Below are positions 1-7,058 of a stretch of 9,535 bases of DNA, piece by piece. Both the position numbers and the translations under genes were made by a program. The notes beneath the pieces are model-generated. The model saw only the letters and a program-made list of their open reading frames with translations. It was not told the DNA's origin and made no database searches. Source of the stretch: Oscillospiraceae bacterium (GTDB lineage: Bacteria; Bacillota_A; Clostridia; Oscillospirales; Oscillospiraceae); assembly GCA_017939025.1 (NCBI GenBank), contig JAGBAI010000166.1:1-9535 (forward strand), read 5' to 3'. Within the stretch, counting starts at the first letter, position 1. Every line of letters begins with the position of its first letter.

Positions 1-1477
1 AAAGGCACACACAGCGTACTTCACTCTTGGTCATCGGAACCGTTTCTGTACGGTTGAATACATCGTCGGGCAAGCCATGGGTCACAACAGGATTGGCATT
101 TTCATTTTCGATCAATGCCACACTCAGGCTTTGGAAAACACGGTTTTGCAGAGTTTCTGCCGTACCAACGGTAATTTGCTCATCAGGATAGCTGAGTCTC
201 TCTCCCACGCTTACCTTTACCTTGCCAAGTCCAGCTTCCGTCAATTCCCGGCACAGATTACCCATACCGTTCTCACCGCCTACCAAGGCAAAGACCTTCT
301 CGTTTCTCTGAACATCCGGGATGAGATCATGGTCACGGCCATGGATGCTTACCGGCACCACATTCTCGTATGAGGTTCCCAGTTTGGCACACAGATACAC
401 CAAGGAACTGATTCCTGGCAGTACTTTCACATCACAGTTGCGGAGCTTTGGCAGCAGTTTTTTCGTGCCGCTGAAGAACCCCACATCCCCGGACATGGCA
501 ACAACGAAACGACGGTATTCCGGATGCTTCCCGATAAAGGCGGTAATTGCTTCCGGGGCGATGGCGTGATGTACCGTCTGCCCCTGCTGCACAACTGCTT
601 CCACCATCCGTCTGGCACCGATGATGCAGTTCGCAGTTATAAGTGCTGTTTTGACTTCTTCGGTCATGGCAGTCTTACTTCCGGGGCCAATGCCTACCAC
701 AGTGACCTGTGGCTTGTGATTCAGTCCAAACCGACGGCACAGTAACGAAACGGTTTCCGCAAAGCTAAAACCCTCCCGTTGGGGCGGTCTGCCGATGACT
801 ACCAGCTTTGCACCAGCTTCCCGTGCAGCAGCTTGTTTTTCTTCAAAACCGCCCTTTGAGCCGGAATCCTTGGTCACCAGGAATTTGGCATCCACACTTT
901 TCAGCATCGCCACATTCATTTCCCTGGAAAAGGGACCCTGCATGGCAAGGATGTGGGCAGGCTTCAAACCCGTAGATTCACACAGCCTCAGTGATTCCTC
1001 CATGGGCAGGACTCTGGCATAGACTCTGTCCGCAAAATCTTTGATGGATGTATACTTGTGAAGTTCTTTGCTTCCTGTGGTCAGCAGGAGATTTCCCTCC
1101 ACACTATTTAAGTACGAAACCGCCTCATCGATATCTGCAGCAAACACAGCATCCTCGGGAGCCACTGCGCCGCTGCGTTGCAACCGAAGATATTCTGTGC
1201 CGGTAGCTTTGCAGGCAGCAGCAATGTTTTCTGTCACAACACTGGCATAGGGATGTGTGGCATCCACTACCAGATCGAATCGCTCTCTCTCAAACAATTC
1301 TTCCATTTCTATGGCGGTAAGCCGCTGGGCAGAAATGGTCAGATTTTCCCTGGGGGAAAGCAGGGTTTCCCCATACTCTGTTGCCACACAGGCTGTCACG
1401 GAAACCGGTTGCGTGGAAAGAAATTCCACCAGTTCCCGGCCCTCCGTAGTGCCTGCAAATACGCAAATCTTATACAT
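1..1477 (-). CDS. cbiJ-cbiET: CbiJ/CobK-CbiE-CbiT fusion: precorrin-6A reductase, C5-methyltransferase and start of C15-methyltransferase (3' end beyond window)
   Basis: I translated this frame directly: it is open from the ATG at 1477 to the left edge, 492 codons, with no stop. Residues 1-250 are cobalt-precorrin-6A reductase (CbiJ/CobK): FAGTTEGREL near the N-terminus, DATHPYA at 72-78, LLTTGSKEL at 131-139, AMQGPFS at 178-184 and TKDSGSKGG at 202-210. After a very short linker, residues 256-460 are a tetrapyrrole methylase of the CbiE type: VVGIGPGS at 260-267, MSGDVGFFSG at 328-337 and LPGISSL at 353-359. From about 465 the sequence (GLPDDVF, then PMTKSEVR at 481-488) matches the usual N-terminus of CbiT; its SAM-binding core would lie outside the window. 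The three activities reduce cobalt-precorrin-6A, methylate C15 with decarboxylation, and methylate C5. The start overlaps the end of cbiH by 8 bp (ATGTATAA), with AGAGGA at 1485-1490, 7 bases upstream. CbiET fusions are well known; adding CbiJ to the same chain is less usual. Predicted total is about 640-670 residues. Confidence 0.93.
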   Translation of the reverse strand, partial: MYKICVFAGTTEGRELVEFLSTQPVSVTACVATEYGETLLSPRENLTISAQRLTAIEMEELFERERFDLVVDATHPYASVVTENIAAACKATGTEYLRLQRSGAVAPEDAVFAADIDEAVSYLNSVEGNLLLTTGSKELHKYTSIKDFADRVYARVLPMEESLRLCESTGLKPAHILAMQGPFSREMNVAMLKSVDAKFLVTKDSGSKGGFEEKQAAAREAGAKLVVIGRPPQREGFSFAETVSLLCRRFGLNHKPQVTVVGIGPGSKTAMTEEVKTALITANCIIGARRMVEAVVQQGQTVHHAIAPEAITAFIGKHPEYRRFVVAMSGDVGFFSGTKKLLPKLRNCDVKVLPGISSLVYLCAKLGTSYENVVPVSIHGRDHDLIPDVQRNEKVFALVGGENGMGNLCRELTEAGLGKVKVSVGERLSYPDEQITVGTAETLQNRVFQSLSVALIENENANPVVTHGLPDDVFNRTETVPMTKSEVRCVCL

Positions 1478-2201
1478 CTTTGTATCCTCTGGGGGTGACC
1501 ATTCTGCCCCCGATCATGCGTGTCTGGGCATTTCCGATAAACACCGTGCTGAACATATCAATGTCAGCACTGCGAAGTTCGGACAGCGTCAGGAAGAAGC
1601 TTTCTTCTCCTTCCCGGCCAATGTAATGGGCCACGCCGCAGGGGCGGTCAGCAGGAAGGTATTTTAGCAAAATATCGCAGGCGAGGCGCAGATTATCCGG
1701 GCGGCCCTTGCTTCTGGGGTTATACAGAACGATGCCAAGGTCAGCCATGGCGGCACATTCCAGCCGTTTGGCAATCTTATCCCAGGGAGTCAGCCGGTTG
1801 CTCAGACTGATCACCGCGAAGTCGTGGGTCAGAGGCGCACCCAGTAAAGCTCCGCCGCTGCAGGCAGCTGTCAGTCCAGGAATCACCTCCACTTCAGGAT
1901 CGTTGCTCTCGCCACGCAGTTCGTAGATCAGTGCTGCCATGCCGTAAATTCCGCTGTCACCGGAGCAAACCATGGCAACGGTTTTGCCCTTCCGGGCCTC
2001 ATCAATGGCGATCTGACAGCGTTCTGTTTCCCGGGTCATGGGTGTTTCAAAGAATTCCTTGTCGGGATACCGGTCCCGAACCAGATCCACATACACGGTA
2101 TAACCGATGATCACATCGCTGTCTTGCAGCGCCCGGTCTGCCCGAACGGTCATATTTTCATAATCACCGGGGCCAATGCCCACAACAATCAGCTTATTCA
2201 A
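1470..2201 (-). CDS. cbiH: Cobalt-precorrin-3 (precorrin-3B) C17-methyltransferase CbiH, ring-contracting enzyme
   Basis: CbiH uses SAM to methylate C17 of cobalt-precorrin-3 and contracts the macrocycle, giving cobalt-precorrin-4. The 243-residue product is normal length for the single-domain family. Visible motifs are the N-terminal VVGIGPGD loop (6-13), SGDSGIYGMA (80-89), PGLTAACSGGALLGAP (108-123), the family-typical SLSNRLTPW (132-140) and LYNPRSKGRPDNL (159-171). The start chosen is TTG at 2201, because it sits 6 bases after GGAGG (2208-2212) and puts the conserved NKLIVVGIGPG at the very N-terminus. A longer frame from a GTG at 2243 would add 14 residues (beginning MLPLRWLQ) that do not resemble the family. 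With the TTG start the gene overlaps the end of cbiG by 8 bp (TTGAATAA); its own end overlaps the next gene by 8 bp. It is a paralogue of the CbiF and CbiE methylases nearby, but the NPRSKGRP region separates CbiH from them. Confidence 0.95.
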   Translation of the reverse strand: MNKLIVVGIGPGDYENMTVRADRALQDSDVIIGYTVYVDLVRDRYPDKEFFETPMTRETERCQIAIDEARKGKTVAMVCSGDSGIYGMAALIYELRGESNDPEVEVIPGLTAACSGGALLGAPLTHDFAVISLSNRLTPWDKIAKRLECAAMADLGIVLYNPRSKGRPDNLRLACDILLKYLPADRPCGVAHYIGREGEESFFLTLSELRSADIDMFSTVFIGNAQTRMIGGRMVTPRGYKDV

Positions 2202-3213
2202 AGCGTACCTCCATATGTTCTGCAGCCAGCGCAACGGTAACACCGTTCAGCGCGGTCTTTCTGACGATCAATTTCTCCGCTCCAATCAAGGCGGAGCGCT
2301 CACAAACATTATCCACCCCAGTGATGCTCTTCACAAAAGCAGAAGGGGTAAATTCACCGGGAACTGCTTTCAATTCCTCGGCGGTATAAAAGGTCACAGG
2401 GAGTTTCTGTTCCCCACAATATTGAAGAAGGCCTGCTTCCTCTGCTTTCAGGTCAATAGATGCCGCGCATTTGATAGCGCGTTGGTCGATGTTGTGCTCC
2501 AGCAGTACCTCGTCCACGGCTTCCCGGATGGTTTCCACAGGCGTTCCTTTGCGGCAGCCAATGCCAAGATGCAAAATCTTGGGAATCAGCCGAAGCGTCT
2601 GTTTATAGGGTTCATCCTTAAACACACTGATGCGGATGCCCACATCGCCGGAATCCGCCAAAACCACACCGCCCGGCAAGTTGGTCACGATGGGATAGTC
2701 AGATTTCAGGGGCACATCCTGCTCCAGAATGGCGGCGGACACCGCTTTTGCACGGCTTAAGGAAGCAATCCCATAGCCGTTCCTAGCTGCCCAGGCATCC
2801 ACAGAGAACTTCTTGTTGATGTCCGTGGCAGTGGTAATCACCGGGGTTGCTCCTAACGCATTTGCCAAATCCAGCGCCAGTGCATTGGCTCCGCCAATGT
2901 GTCCAGAAAGCAGGGGGACGGAGAATCTACCCAGTTCATCGATGGAGATCACCGCTGGATCTGTGGCCTTGTCACGGACATGAGGGGCAATTTCCCGGAC
3001 AGCAATTCCCACACTTCCCACAAACACCATCGCATCCACATTGTTAAATATAGGACCGTAAAAGGACTTGGAGGGGCGGCAGATGGGTAAAAAACCGGCT
3101 TCTTCAAACCGCTCCATGGTATAGGCCTGGATCTCTTGGTCTGCAAAATGCGCGATAACCCGTCTGGCGGTTTTACACCCCTGTCGGCTATACGCAAAGA
3201 CGGCGATTTTCAC
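2194..3213 (-). CDS. cbiG: Cobalt-precorrin-5A hydrolase CbiG
   Basis: CbiG opens the delta-lactone of cobalt-precorrin-5A and releases the two-carbon fragment as acetaldehyde, giving cobalt-precorrin-5B; it belongs to the anaerobic pathway. The product is 339 residues, usual for full-length CbiG. The N-terminal domain shows MKIAVFAYSRQG, then VGSVGIAVREIAP (65-77) and LLSGHIGGANALA (101-113), a hallmark of the family. After a variable middle, the C-terminal domain starts at LHLGIGCRKGTP (214-225) and includes TGVDNVCERSAL (298-309). The start is GTG at 3213, 7 bases after GGGAGG (3221-3226), and overlaps the cbiF stop by 4 bp (GTGA), a standard sign of translational coupling. All three family regions are present with no truncation. 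The stop TAA lies inside the 8-bp overlap with cbiH. Confidence 0.96.
   Translation of the reverse strand: MKIAVFAYSRQGCKTARRVIAHFADQEIQAYTMERFEEAGFLPICRPSKSFYGPIFNNVDAMVFVGSVGIAVREIAPHVRDKATDPAVISIDELGRFSVPLLSGHIGGANALALDLANALGATPVITTATDINKKFSVDAWAARNGYGIASLSRAKAVSAAILEQDVPLKSDYPIVTNLPGGVVLADSGDVGIRISVFKDEPYKQTLRLIPKILHLGIGCRKGTPVETIREAVDEVLLEHNIDQRAIKCAASIDLKAEEAGLLQYCGEQKLPVTFYTAEELKAVPGEFTPSAFVKSITGVDNVCERSALIGAEKLIVRKTALNGVTVALAAEHMEVRFE
2208..2212 (-). promoter_or_regulatory. Shine-Dalgarno sequence deciding the TTG start of cbiH
   Basis: On the minus strand GGAGG lies 6 bases before the TTG at 2201 and inside the last codons of cbiG (ATG GAG GTA CGC). It supports the TTG start over the upstream GTG at 2243. 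Confidence 0.8.
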
Positions 3214-3965
3214 TGCGTTGCCTCCCGGTATTCCGTGGTAAAGGTGGGATGGTACAGGAGAGATCGAAGATAGGTTTCTCCCATGCAGTTGCCCACAATG
3301 ATCAGACTGGTTTTGGTGAGGCCATTTTCCGTCACGGTCTTGTGAAGTGTGTCCACTGTGCAGCGGAAAATTCTTTCATCGGGCCAGGTAGCCTTATAGA
3401 CCACCGCAACAGGGGTGTTGGCAGGATATCCGCCTTCCAGCAAATCTTTCTGTAGTTTCTCAGTCAGATAAGTACTGAGGAAGAGTACCATAGTTGCCTG
3501 ATGGGAAGCCAGTTCCCGGATGGACTGCTTTTCCGGTACCGGTGTTCTCCCCGCCGCACGGGTGATGATGACGGTCTGGCTCACATCCGGGAGGGTATAT
3601 TCCGTTTTCAAAGAGGCAGCTGCACCGCAGAAGGAGCTGACGCCGGGACAGACATCGTATTCAATACCGAGTTTGATGAGTTCATCAAACTGCTCCCGGA
3701 CAGCACCGTAGATACTGCTGTCACCAGTGTGGAGCCGCACTGTGGTTTTTCGACCAACTTCAGCTTCCTGGATGACAGCAATCACTTCTTCCAAGGTCAT
3801 CGTAGCACTGTTATGAATCTCACAGCCTTCTTTGCATAGCTTCAGCAATTCCGGATTCACCAAACTGCCAGCATAGATTACTACATCGGCTTCACCCAGA
3901 AGCTTTGCGCCACGGACGGTGATCAGATCTACCGCTCCGCTGCCTGCGCCAACAAAATGTACCAT
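3210..3965 (-). CDS. cbiF: Cobalt-precorrin-4 C11-methyltransferase CbiF (CobM-like)
   Basis: CbiF transfers a methyl group from SAM to C11 of cobalt-precorrin-4, giving cobalt-precorrin-5A. The 251-residue product has normal length. It begins MVHFVGAGSGAVDL, the glycine-rich loop of tetrapyrrole methylases, followed by ITVRGAKLL and YAGSLVNPELL (31-41). RLHTGDSSIYGA (77-88) and CPGVSSF (106-112) form the active-site and SAM region, and the TLPDVSQTVIITRAAGRTPVP stretch (124-144) is specific to the CbiF/CobM family, distinguishing it from CbiH and CbiE. In the first loop serine stands at position 9, where proline is more usual in tetrapyrrole methylases. The ATG at 3965 lies 7 bases after GGAGGG (3973-3978), which itself overlaps the last codons of cbiD; the gap to the cbiD stop is 3 bases. 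The end overlaps cbiG by 4 bp. Confidence 0.96.
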   Translation of the reverse strand: MVHFVGAGSGAVDLITVRGAKLLGEADVVIYAGSLVNPELLKLCKEGCEIHNSATMTLEEVIAVIQEAEVGRKTTVRLHTGDSSIYGAVREQFDELIKLGIEYDVCPGVSSFCGAAASLKTEYTLPDVSQTVIITRAAGRTPVPEKQSIRELASHQATMVLFLSTYLTEKLQKDLLEGGYPANTPVAVVYKATWPDERIFRCTVDTLHKTVTENGLTKTSLIIVGNCMGETYLRSLLYHPTFTTEYREATQ

Positions 3966-3968
3966 AGG

Positions 3969-5096
3969 TTATCCCTCCACGATTCTTTGAAGAAGTTTAT
4001 CTGTATTTTCAGTCTTTCCTAAAATTCCGTATTCTTTGGAGAATAGAAGTGTTCCCACTTCCATTGTGTCTGCCCGGTGCTGCAGGTGGAAAGCCACCCG
4101 GTCTGTCACCCGGGAGAGAGTCTTTTCATAATAAGGGGTATCCTGCAAAATGCGAAGTACATCATCGCAGGCAACACAGTTCAGAATTTCTGCGACCGTT
4201 TCTGCCGGGACACCTGCGGCACCGGCATGGGCAGCCAGAATTTCCATACGGCAGTCGCCGTACTTGGAATGGGTGTTCATCATACCACCGGCAATTTTCA
4301 CCAGTTTGCCCACATGACCGATCAGCAGCGCGCCTTTGAAGTTCAGCTCTTTGCAAATGTCCAGTGCATCGCCAATGAAATTACTCACCTGCACCGCAAT
4401 TTTCAAATCCAGTCCCAGTTCGTTGTGAATAAAATCAGAGCCATAATTACCCGGGGTCAGCAGCACATATTCTGCTCCGTTTGCTTTTCTTTGTTTCAAT
4501 TCCACCCGGATCGTATCTATCAGTGCTTTTTCACTCATGGGTTCCACGATGCCTGTGGTGCCTAAGATGGAAATACCACCCACGATACCCAGTCTGGGGT
4601 TGAATGTCTTTTTTGCCAGCGCTTCACCTTCCGGTGCAGAAATCACAACAGACAAGCCGCCGGAATAATCCGTCAGACCCATGACCTCTTCCACATTCTC
4701 CCGGATCATCTGCCGGGGAACGGAGTTGATGGCGGCGTTTCCTACCGGCTGATCGAGTCCCCGTTTGGTAACCCGCCCAATGCCGAAGCCTCCGTCGATG
4801 GTTACACCGGAAATCTCTGTCTTGGAAACCGTGGCGAAGATCAGGGTCCCCCTGGTCACATCCGGGTCATCTCCGCTGTCCTTTTCTATCGCACAGGAAA
4901 CGGAGTCTTTTCCGATTCGGATTTCCTTCACATCCAGCGTCAAGCGGATACCCTTGGGGGTATCCAGGGTAATTGTCTCTTTTCGGCAGCCGGTCAGCAG
5001 CATCCAGGCTGCCGCTTTTGCAGCTGCAGCGGCGCAGGAACCGGTAGTATAGCCCAGACGGAGCCGCTTTCCGTCTTTCTCAATGTATTGCTCCAT
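3969..5096 (-). CDS. cbiD: Cobalt-precorrin-5B C1-methyltransferase CbiD
   Basis: CbiD methylates C1 of cobalt-precorrin-5B to give cobalt-precorrin-6A. It is a marker of the oxygen-independent route and is unrelated in fold to the other methylases here. The product has 375 residues, as expected. Clear family motifs are LRLGYTTGSCAAAAAKAA (12-29), KDSGDDPDVT (72-81), GIGRVTKRGL (105-114), NPRLGIVGGISILGTTGIV (166-184, ending before EPMSE), and GHVGKLVKIAGGMMNTHS (260-277). The ATG at 5096 overlaps the cbiC stop by one base (TAATG). Unlike its neighbours it has no recognisable Shine-Dalgarno sequence in the roughly 25 bases upstream, so its translation probably depends on ribosomes finishing cbiC. 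The gene is intact. Confidence 0.97.
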   Translation of the reverse strand: MEQYIEKDGKRLRLGYTTGSCAAAAAKAAAWMLLTGCRKETITLDTPKGIRLTLDVKEIRIGKDSVSCAIEKDSGDDPDVTRGTLIFATVSKTEISGVTIDGGFGIGRVTKRGLDQPVGNAAINSVPRQMIRENVEEVMGLTDYSGGLSVVISAPEGEALAKKTFNPRLGIVGGISILGTTGIVEPMSEKALIDTIRVELKQRKANGAEYVLLTPGNYGSDFIHNELGLDLKIAVQVSNFIGDALDICKELNFKGALLIGHVGKLVKIAGGMMNTHSKYGDCRMEILAAHAGAAGVPAETVAEILNCVACDDVLRILQDTPYYEKTLSRVTDRVAFHLQHRADTMEVGTLLFSKEYGILGKTENTDKLLQRIVEG

Positions 5097-5719
5097 TATC
5101 GCAGAATCTGATACAGCATGGCATTGCAGATAGCTGCTGCCACATTGCTGCCGCCCTTGCGGCCGCGGGCGACGATGTAGGGAACACCGGATTCAATAAT
5201 CATTTCCTTACTTTCCACCACATTGACGAAACCAACGGGAACACCAATGATCAGCGCTGGATTCAGTGTCCCGGCTATAATCTGCTCATGCAGGGAAATC
5301 AGTGCTGTGGGCGCATTGCCGATGGCAAAGATGCAGGGCTTGGAAAGTTTCGCTGCCCGCTCCATGGAAACCATGGCACGGGTGATGCCCCGCTCCTTGG
5401 CCTCTGCTGCAACATCTGGATCAGACATGTAGCAGTGAACATGACCTCCCAGCCGTCCCAGTATGGTTTTATTGATGCCGGACTTTGCCATCTGCGTGTC
5501 GGTGACAATATCGCAGCCGCCTCGTAACGCCTCGATACCCTTCAGCACCGCATGGTCAGAGAACACCAGATTCTGAACATACTCAAAATCCGCAGTGGTG
5601 TGGATGACCCGCTTGATTACCAACTCGTTTTCGGGATCAAGGCTGGTATCTCCCAATATCTCCGTTATGATCTCGAAGCTGCGCTTCTCAATATCCATGG
5701 GCTTGATTTTTTCAATCAT
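5096..5719 (-). CDS. cbiC: Cobalt-precorrin-8 methylmutase CbiC
   Basis: CbiC moves the methyl group from C11 to C12 of cobalt-precorrin-8, producing cobyrinate, the first coloured corrin with the final ring pattern. The 207-residue product is normal for the family. The catalytic histidine is predicted to be His40 in RVIHTTADFEY (37-47). Other motifs are FAIGNAPTAL (131-140), IIGVPVGFVNVVESKE (157-172) and RGRKGGSNVAAAICNA (185-200), all typical of CbiC/CobH. The ATG at 5719 overlaps the end of cbiA by 8 bp (ATGATTGA). AAAGGAG at 5730-5736 lies 10 bases upstream, slightly farther than at the other genes. Its stop overlaps the cbiD start by one base. Nothing is missing. Confidence 0.97.
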   Translation of the reverse strand: MIEKIKPMDIEKRSFEIITEILGDTSLDPENELVIKRVIHTTADFEYVQNLVFSDHAVLKGIEALRGGCDIVTDTQMAKSGINKTILGRLGGHVHCYMSDPDVAAEAKERGITRAMVSMERAAKLSKPCIFAIGNAPTALISLHEQIIAGTLNPALIIGVPVGFVNVVESKEMIIESGVPYIVARGRKGGSNVAAAICNAMLYQILR

Positions 5720-7058
5720 GGCGATGTTTCTCCTTTAAGCAGGTATCGTAAAAGCCTTTCGCAAAGCTTAAGTTGGCATAGAAATGAAAATGAGGGTATC
5801 CGGCATAGAACGTATCTGTTGCCACGGCGCAGTCCCAGCTTTTTCCGGTGGATTTTGTTGCGGTGAAGCAGTTGCCGGGCTGGGTGCAATCCCAGTGATG
5901 GAATTCGTGTCCGGGAATTTCCTCTCCGGCTTTGCATAGCATATTGTCTTCCTTGGCACGGAGCGTCACATAGCCGAACCTGGTCAGTTTTCCGTTATCA
6001 AAGCAGTTTCCGGAGAGGTTCCCAGCCATTGGGAATTCTCCGATGGATTCTGTCAGATACATAAATCCGCCGCACTCTGCGATGCAGGGAAGCCCATTTT
6101 GAAGGGCATTGCGGACAGATTCCAGCATAGTTTTGTTTTCACTAAGCTGCCTTGCATAAAGTTCCGGATAACCGCCGCCTAAGTACAGACCATGGATAAT
6201 CTCGGGGAGTTTTTTATCGTGAATGGGGCTGAATTCAATCAATTCCGCACCCATTTCCCGCAATGCTTCCAGAGAGTCTTCATAGTAAAAGCAGAAAGCA
6301 TTGTCTTTCGCCACAGCGATGCGGACGGTTTCCTGCCGGGGAAGTATTATCGGCTCGCAGGCGATTTCGTTCGCTTCCCGGGCCAGCATCAGAAGGCCCT
6401 CCAGATCGATGGTCTTTTCAGCCTGTTGTGCCATGATTCCCAGCTTCTCCCGAAGGTTTTCCACCTCTGCGGCGGTCACCAGTCCTAAATGACGACTTTC
6501 CAGGGCGCAGTCGGCCATTTTCGGAAGATATCCAAAAGCACGGACTCCAAACCGGTCTTCAATGGCCTTCGCCAATGCCCCATAGGTCATAGGGCTGCAC
6601 TGATTCAAAATGACGCCTTTGATGTTGTTATCCGGGTAAAAAGACAGGAAGCCCTGAATCGTTGCGAGAATGGAAAGGGATGCGCCCTTGGCACCGACCA
6701 CCAGAACCACCGGACTATCGGTGACTTTCGCTACCTCGTAAGAGCTGGCACGGGTAGTGGTCAGGCCTATGCCATCGTAATAGCCCATTACGCCCTCGAT
6801 GATGCTCACATCCTGGGCCTCGGCATTCTTCGCCAGCAGATACCGCAAGGTGTTCTCACGGAAGAAGTGCAGATCCAGATTTGTGCTTTTTGCCCCGATG
6901 ATCCGGCTGTGGAACATGGGATCGATATAGTCAGGGCCACACTTGAAGGCACCCACTTTCATCCCACGGTTTACCAGTGCCTGTAAAACGGCGCAGGTCA
7001 CAGTTGTTTTTCCGCAGCCGCTGCTGGTTCCGGCCAGCATGATTCTGGGTGTTTTCAC
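5712..7058 (-). CDS. cbiA: Cobyrinate a,c-diamide synthase CbiA (glutamine-hydrolysing)
   Basis: CbiA uses ATP and glutamine to amidate the c and then a side chains of cobyrinate, closing the run of reactions encoded here. The 448-residue product has the usual two-domain layout. The N-terminal dethiobiotin-synthetase-like domain has the P-loop GTSSGCGKTT (10-19) and the conserved CGPDYIDPMFH (40-50). The C-terminal class I glutamine amidotransferase domain shows YLGGGYPELYA (292-302), the nucleophile Cys329 in ECGGFMYL (328-335), and the terminal YPHFHF (421-426), which supplies the histidine of the amidase site. The lone N-terminal P-loop together with the GGGYPEL region places it with CbiA/CobB rather than with the CobQ/CbiP cobyric acid synthase. 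The start is GTG at 7058, 7 bases after AAGGAGG (7066-7072), and overlaps the ATPase gene stop by 4 bp (GTGA). Confidence 0.97.
   Translation of the reverse strand: MKTPRIMLAGTSSGCGKTTVTCAVLQALVNRGMKVGAFKCGPDYIDPMFHSRIIGAKSTNLDLHFFRENTLRYLLAKNAEAQDVSIIEGVMGYYDGIGLTTTRASSYEVAKVTDSPVVLVVGAKGASLSILATIQGFLSFYPDNNIKGVILNQCSPMTYGALAKAIEDRFGVRAFGYLPKMADCALESRHLGLVTAAEVENLREKLGIMAQQAEKTIDLEGLLMLAREANEIACEPIILPRQETVRIAVAKDNAFCFYYEDSLEALREMGAELIEFSPIHDKKLPEIIHGLYLGGGYPELYARQLSENKTMLESVRNALQNGLPCIAECGGFMYLTESIGEFPMAGNLSGNCFDNGKLTRFGYVTLRAKEDNMLCKAGEEIPGHEFHHWDCTQPGNCFTATKSTGKSWDCAVATDTFYAGYPHFHFYANLSFAKGFYDTCLKEKHRHD

Noticed and set aside
77..1667. Several plus-strand open frames at the left end, which could suggest genes there
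   Set aside because: The minus strand reads as one continuous CbiJ-CbiE-CbiT frame with family motifs throughout; the plus-strand frames are its mirror.
2176..2760. Plus-strand open frame of 194 codons opposite cbiG
   Set aside because: Composition and lack of motifs fit an antisense shadow; it runs across the cbiG/cbiH junction, and no operon context supports it.
3935..3965. GAGSG rather than GAGPG in the first loop of CbiF as a sign of inactivity
   Set aside because: Only the proline differs; the glycines and all later CbiF motifs are intact. From memory, serine here is tolerated in clostridial relatives.
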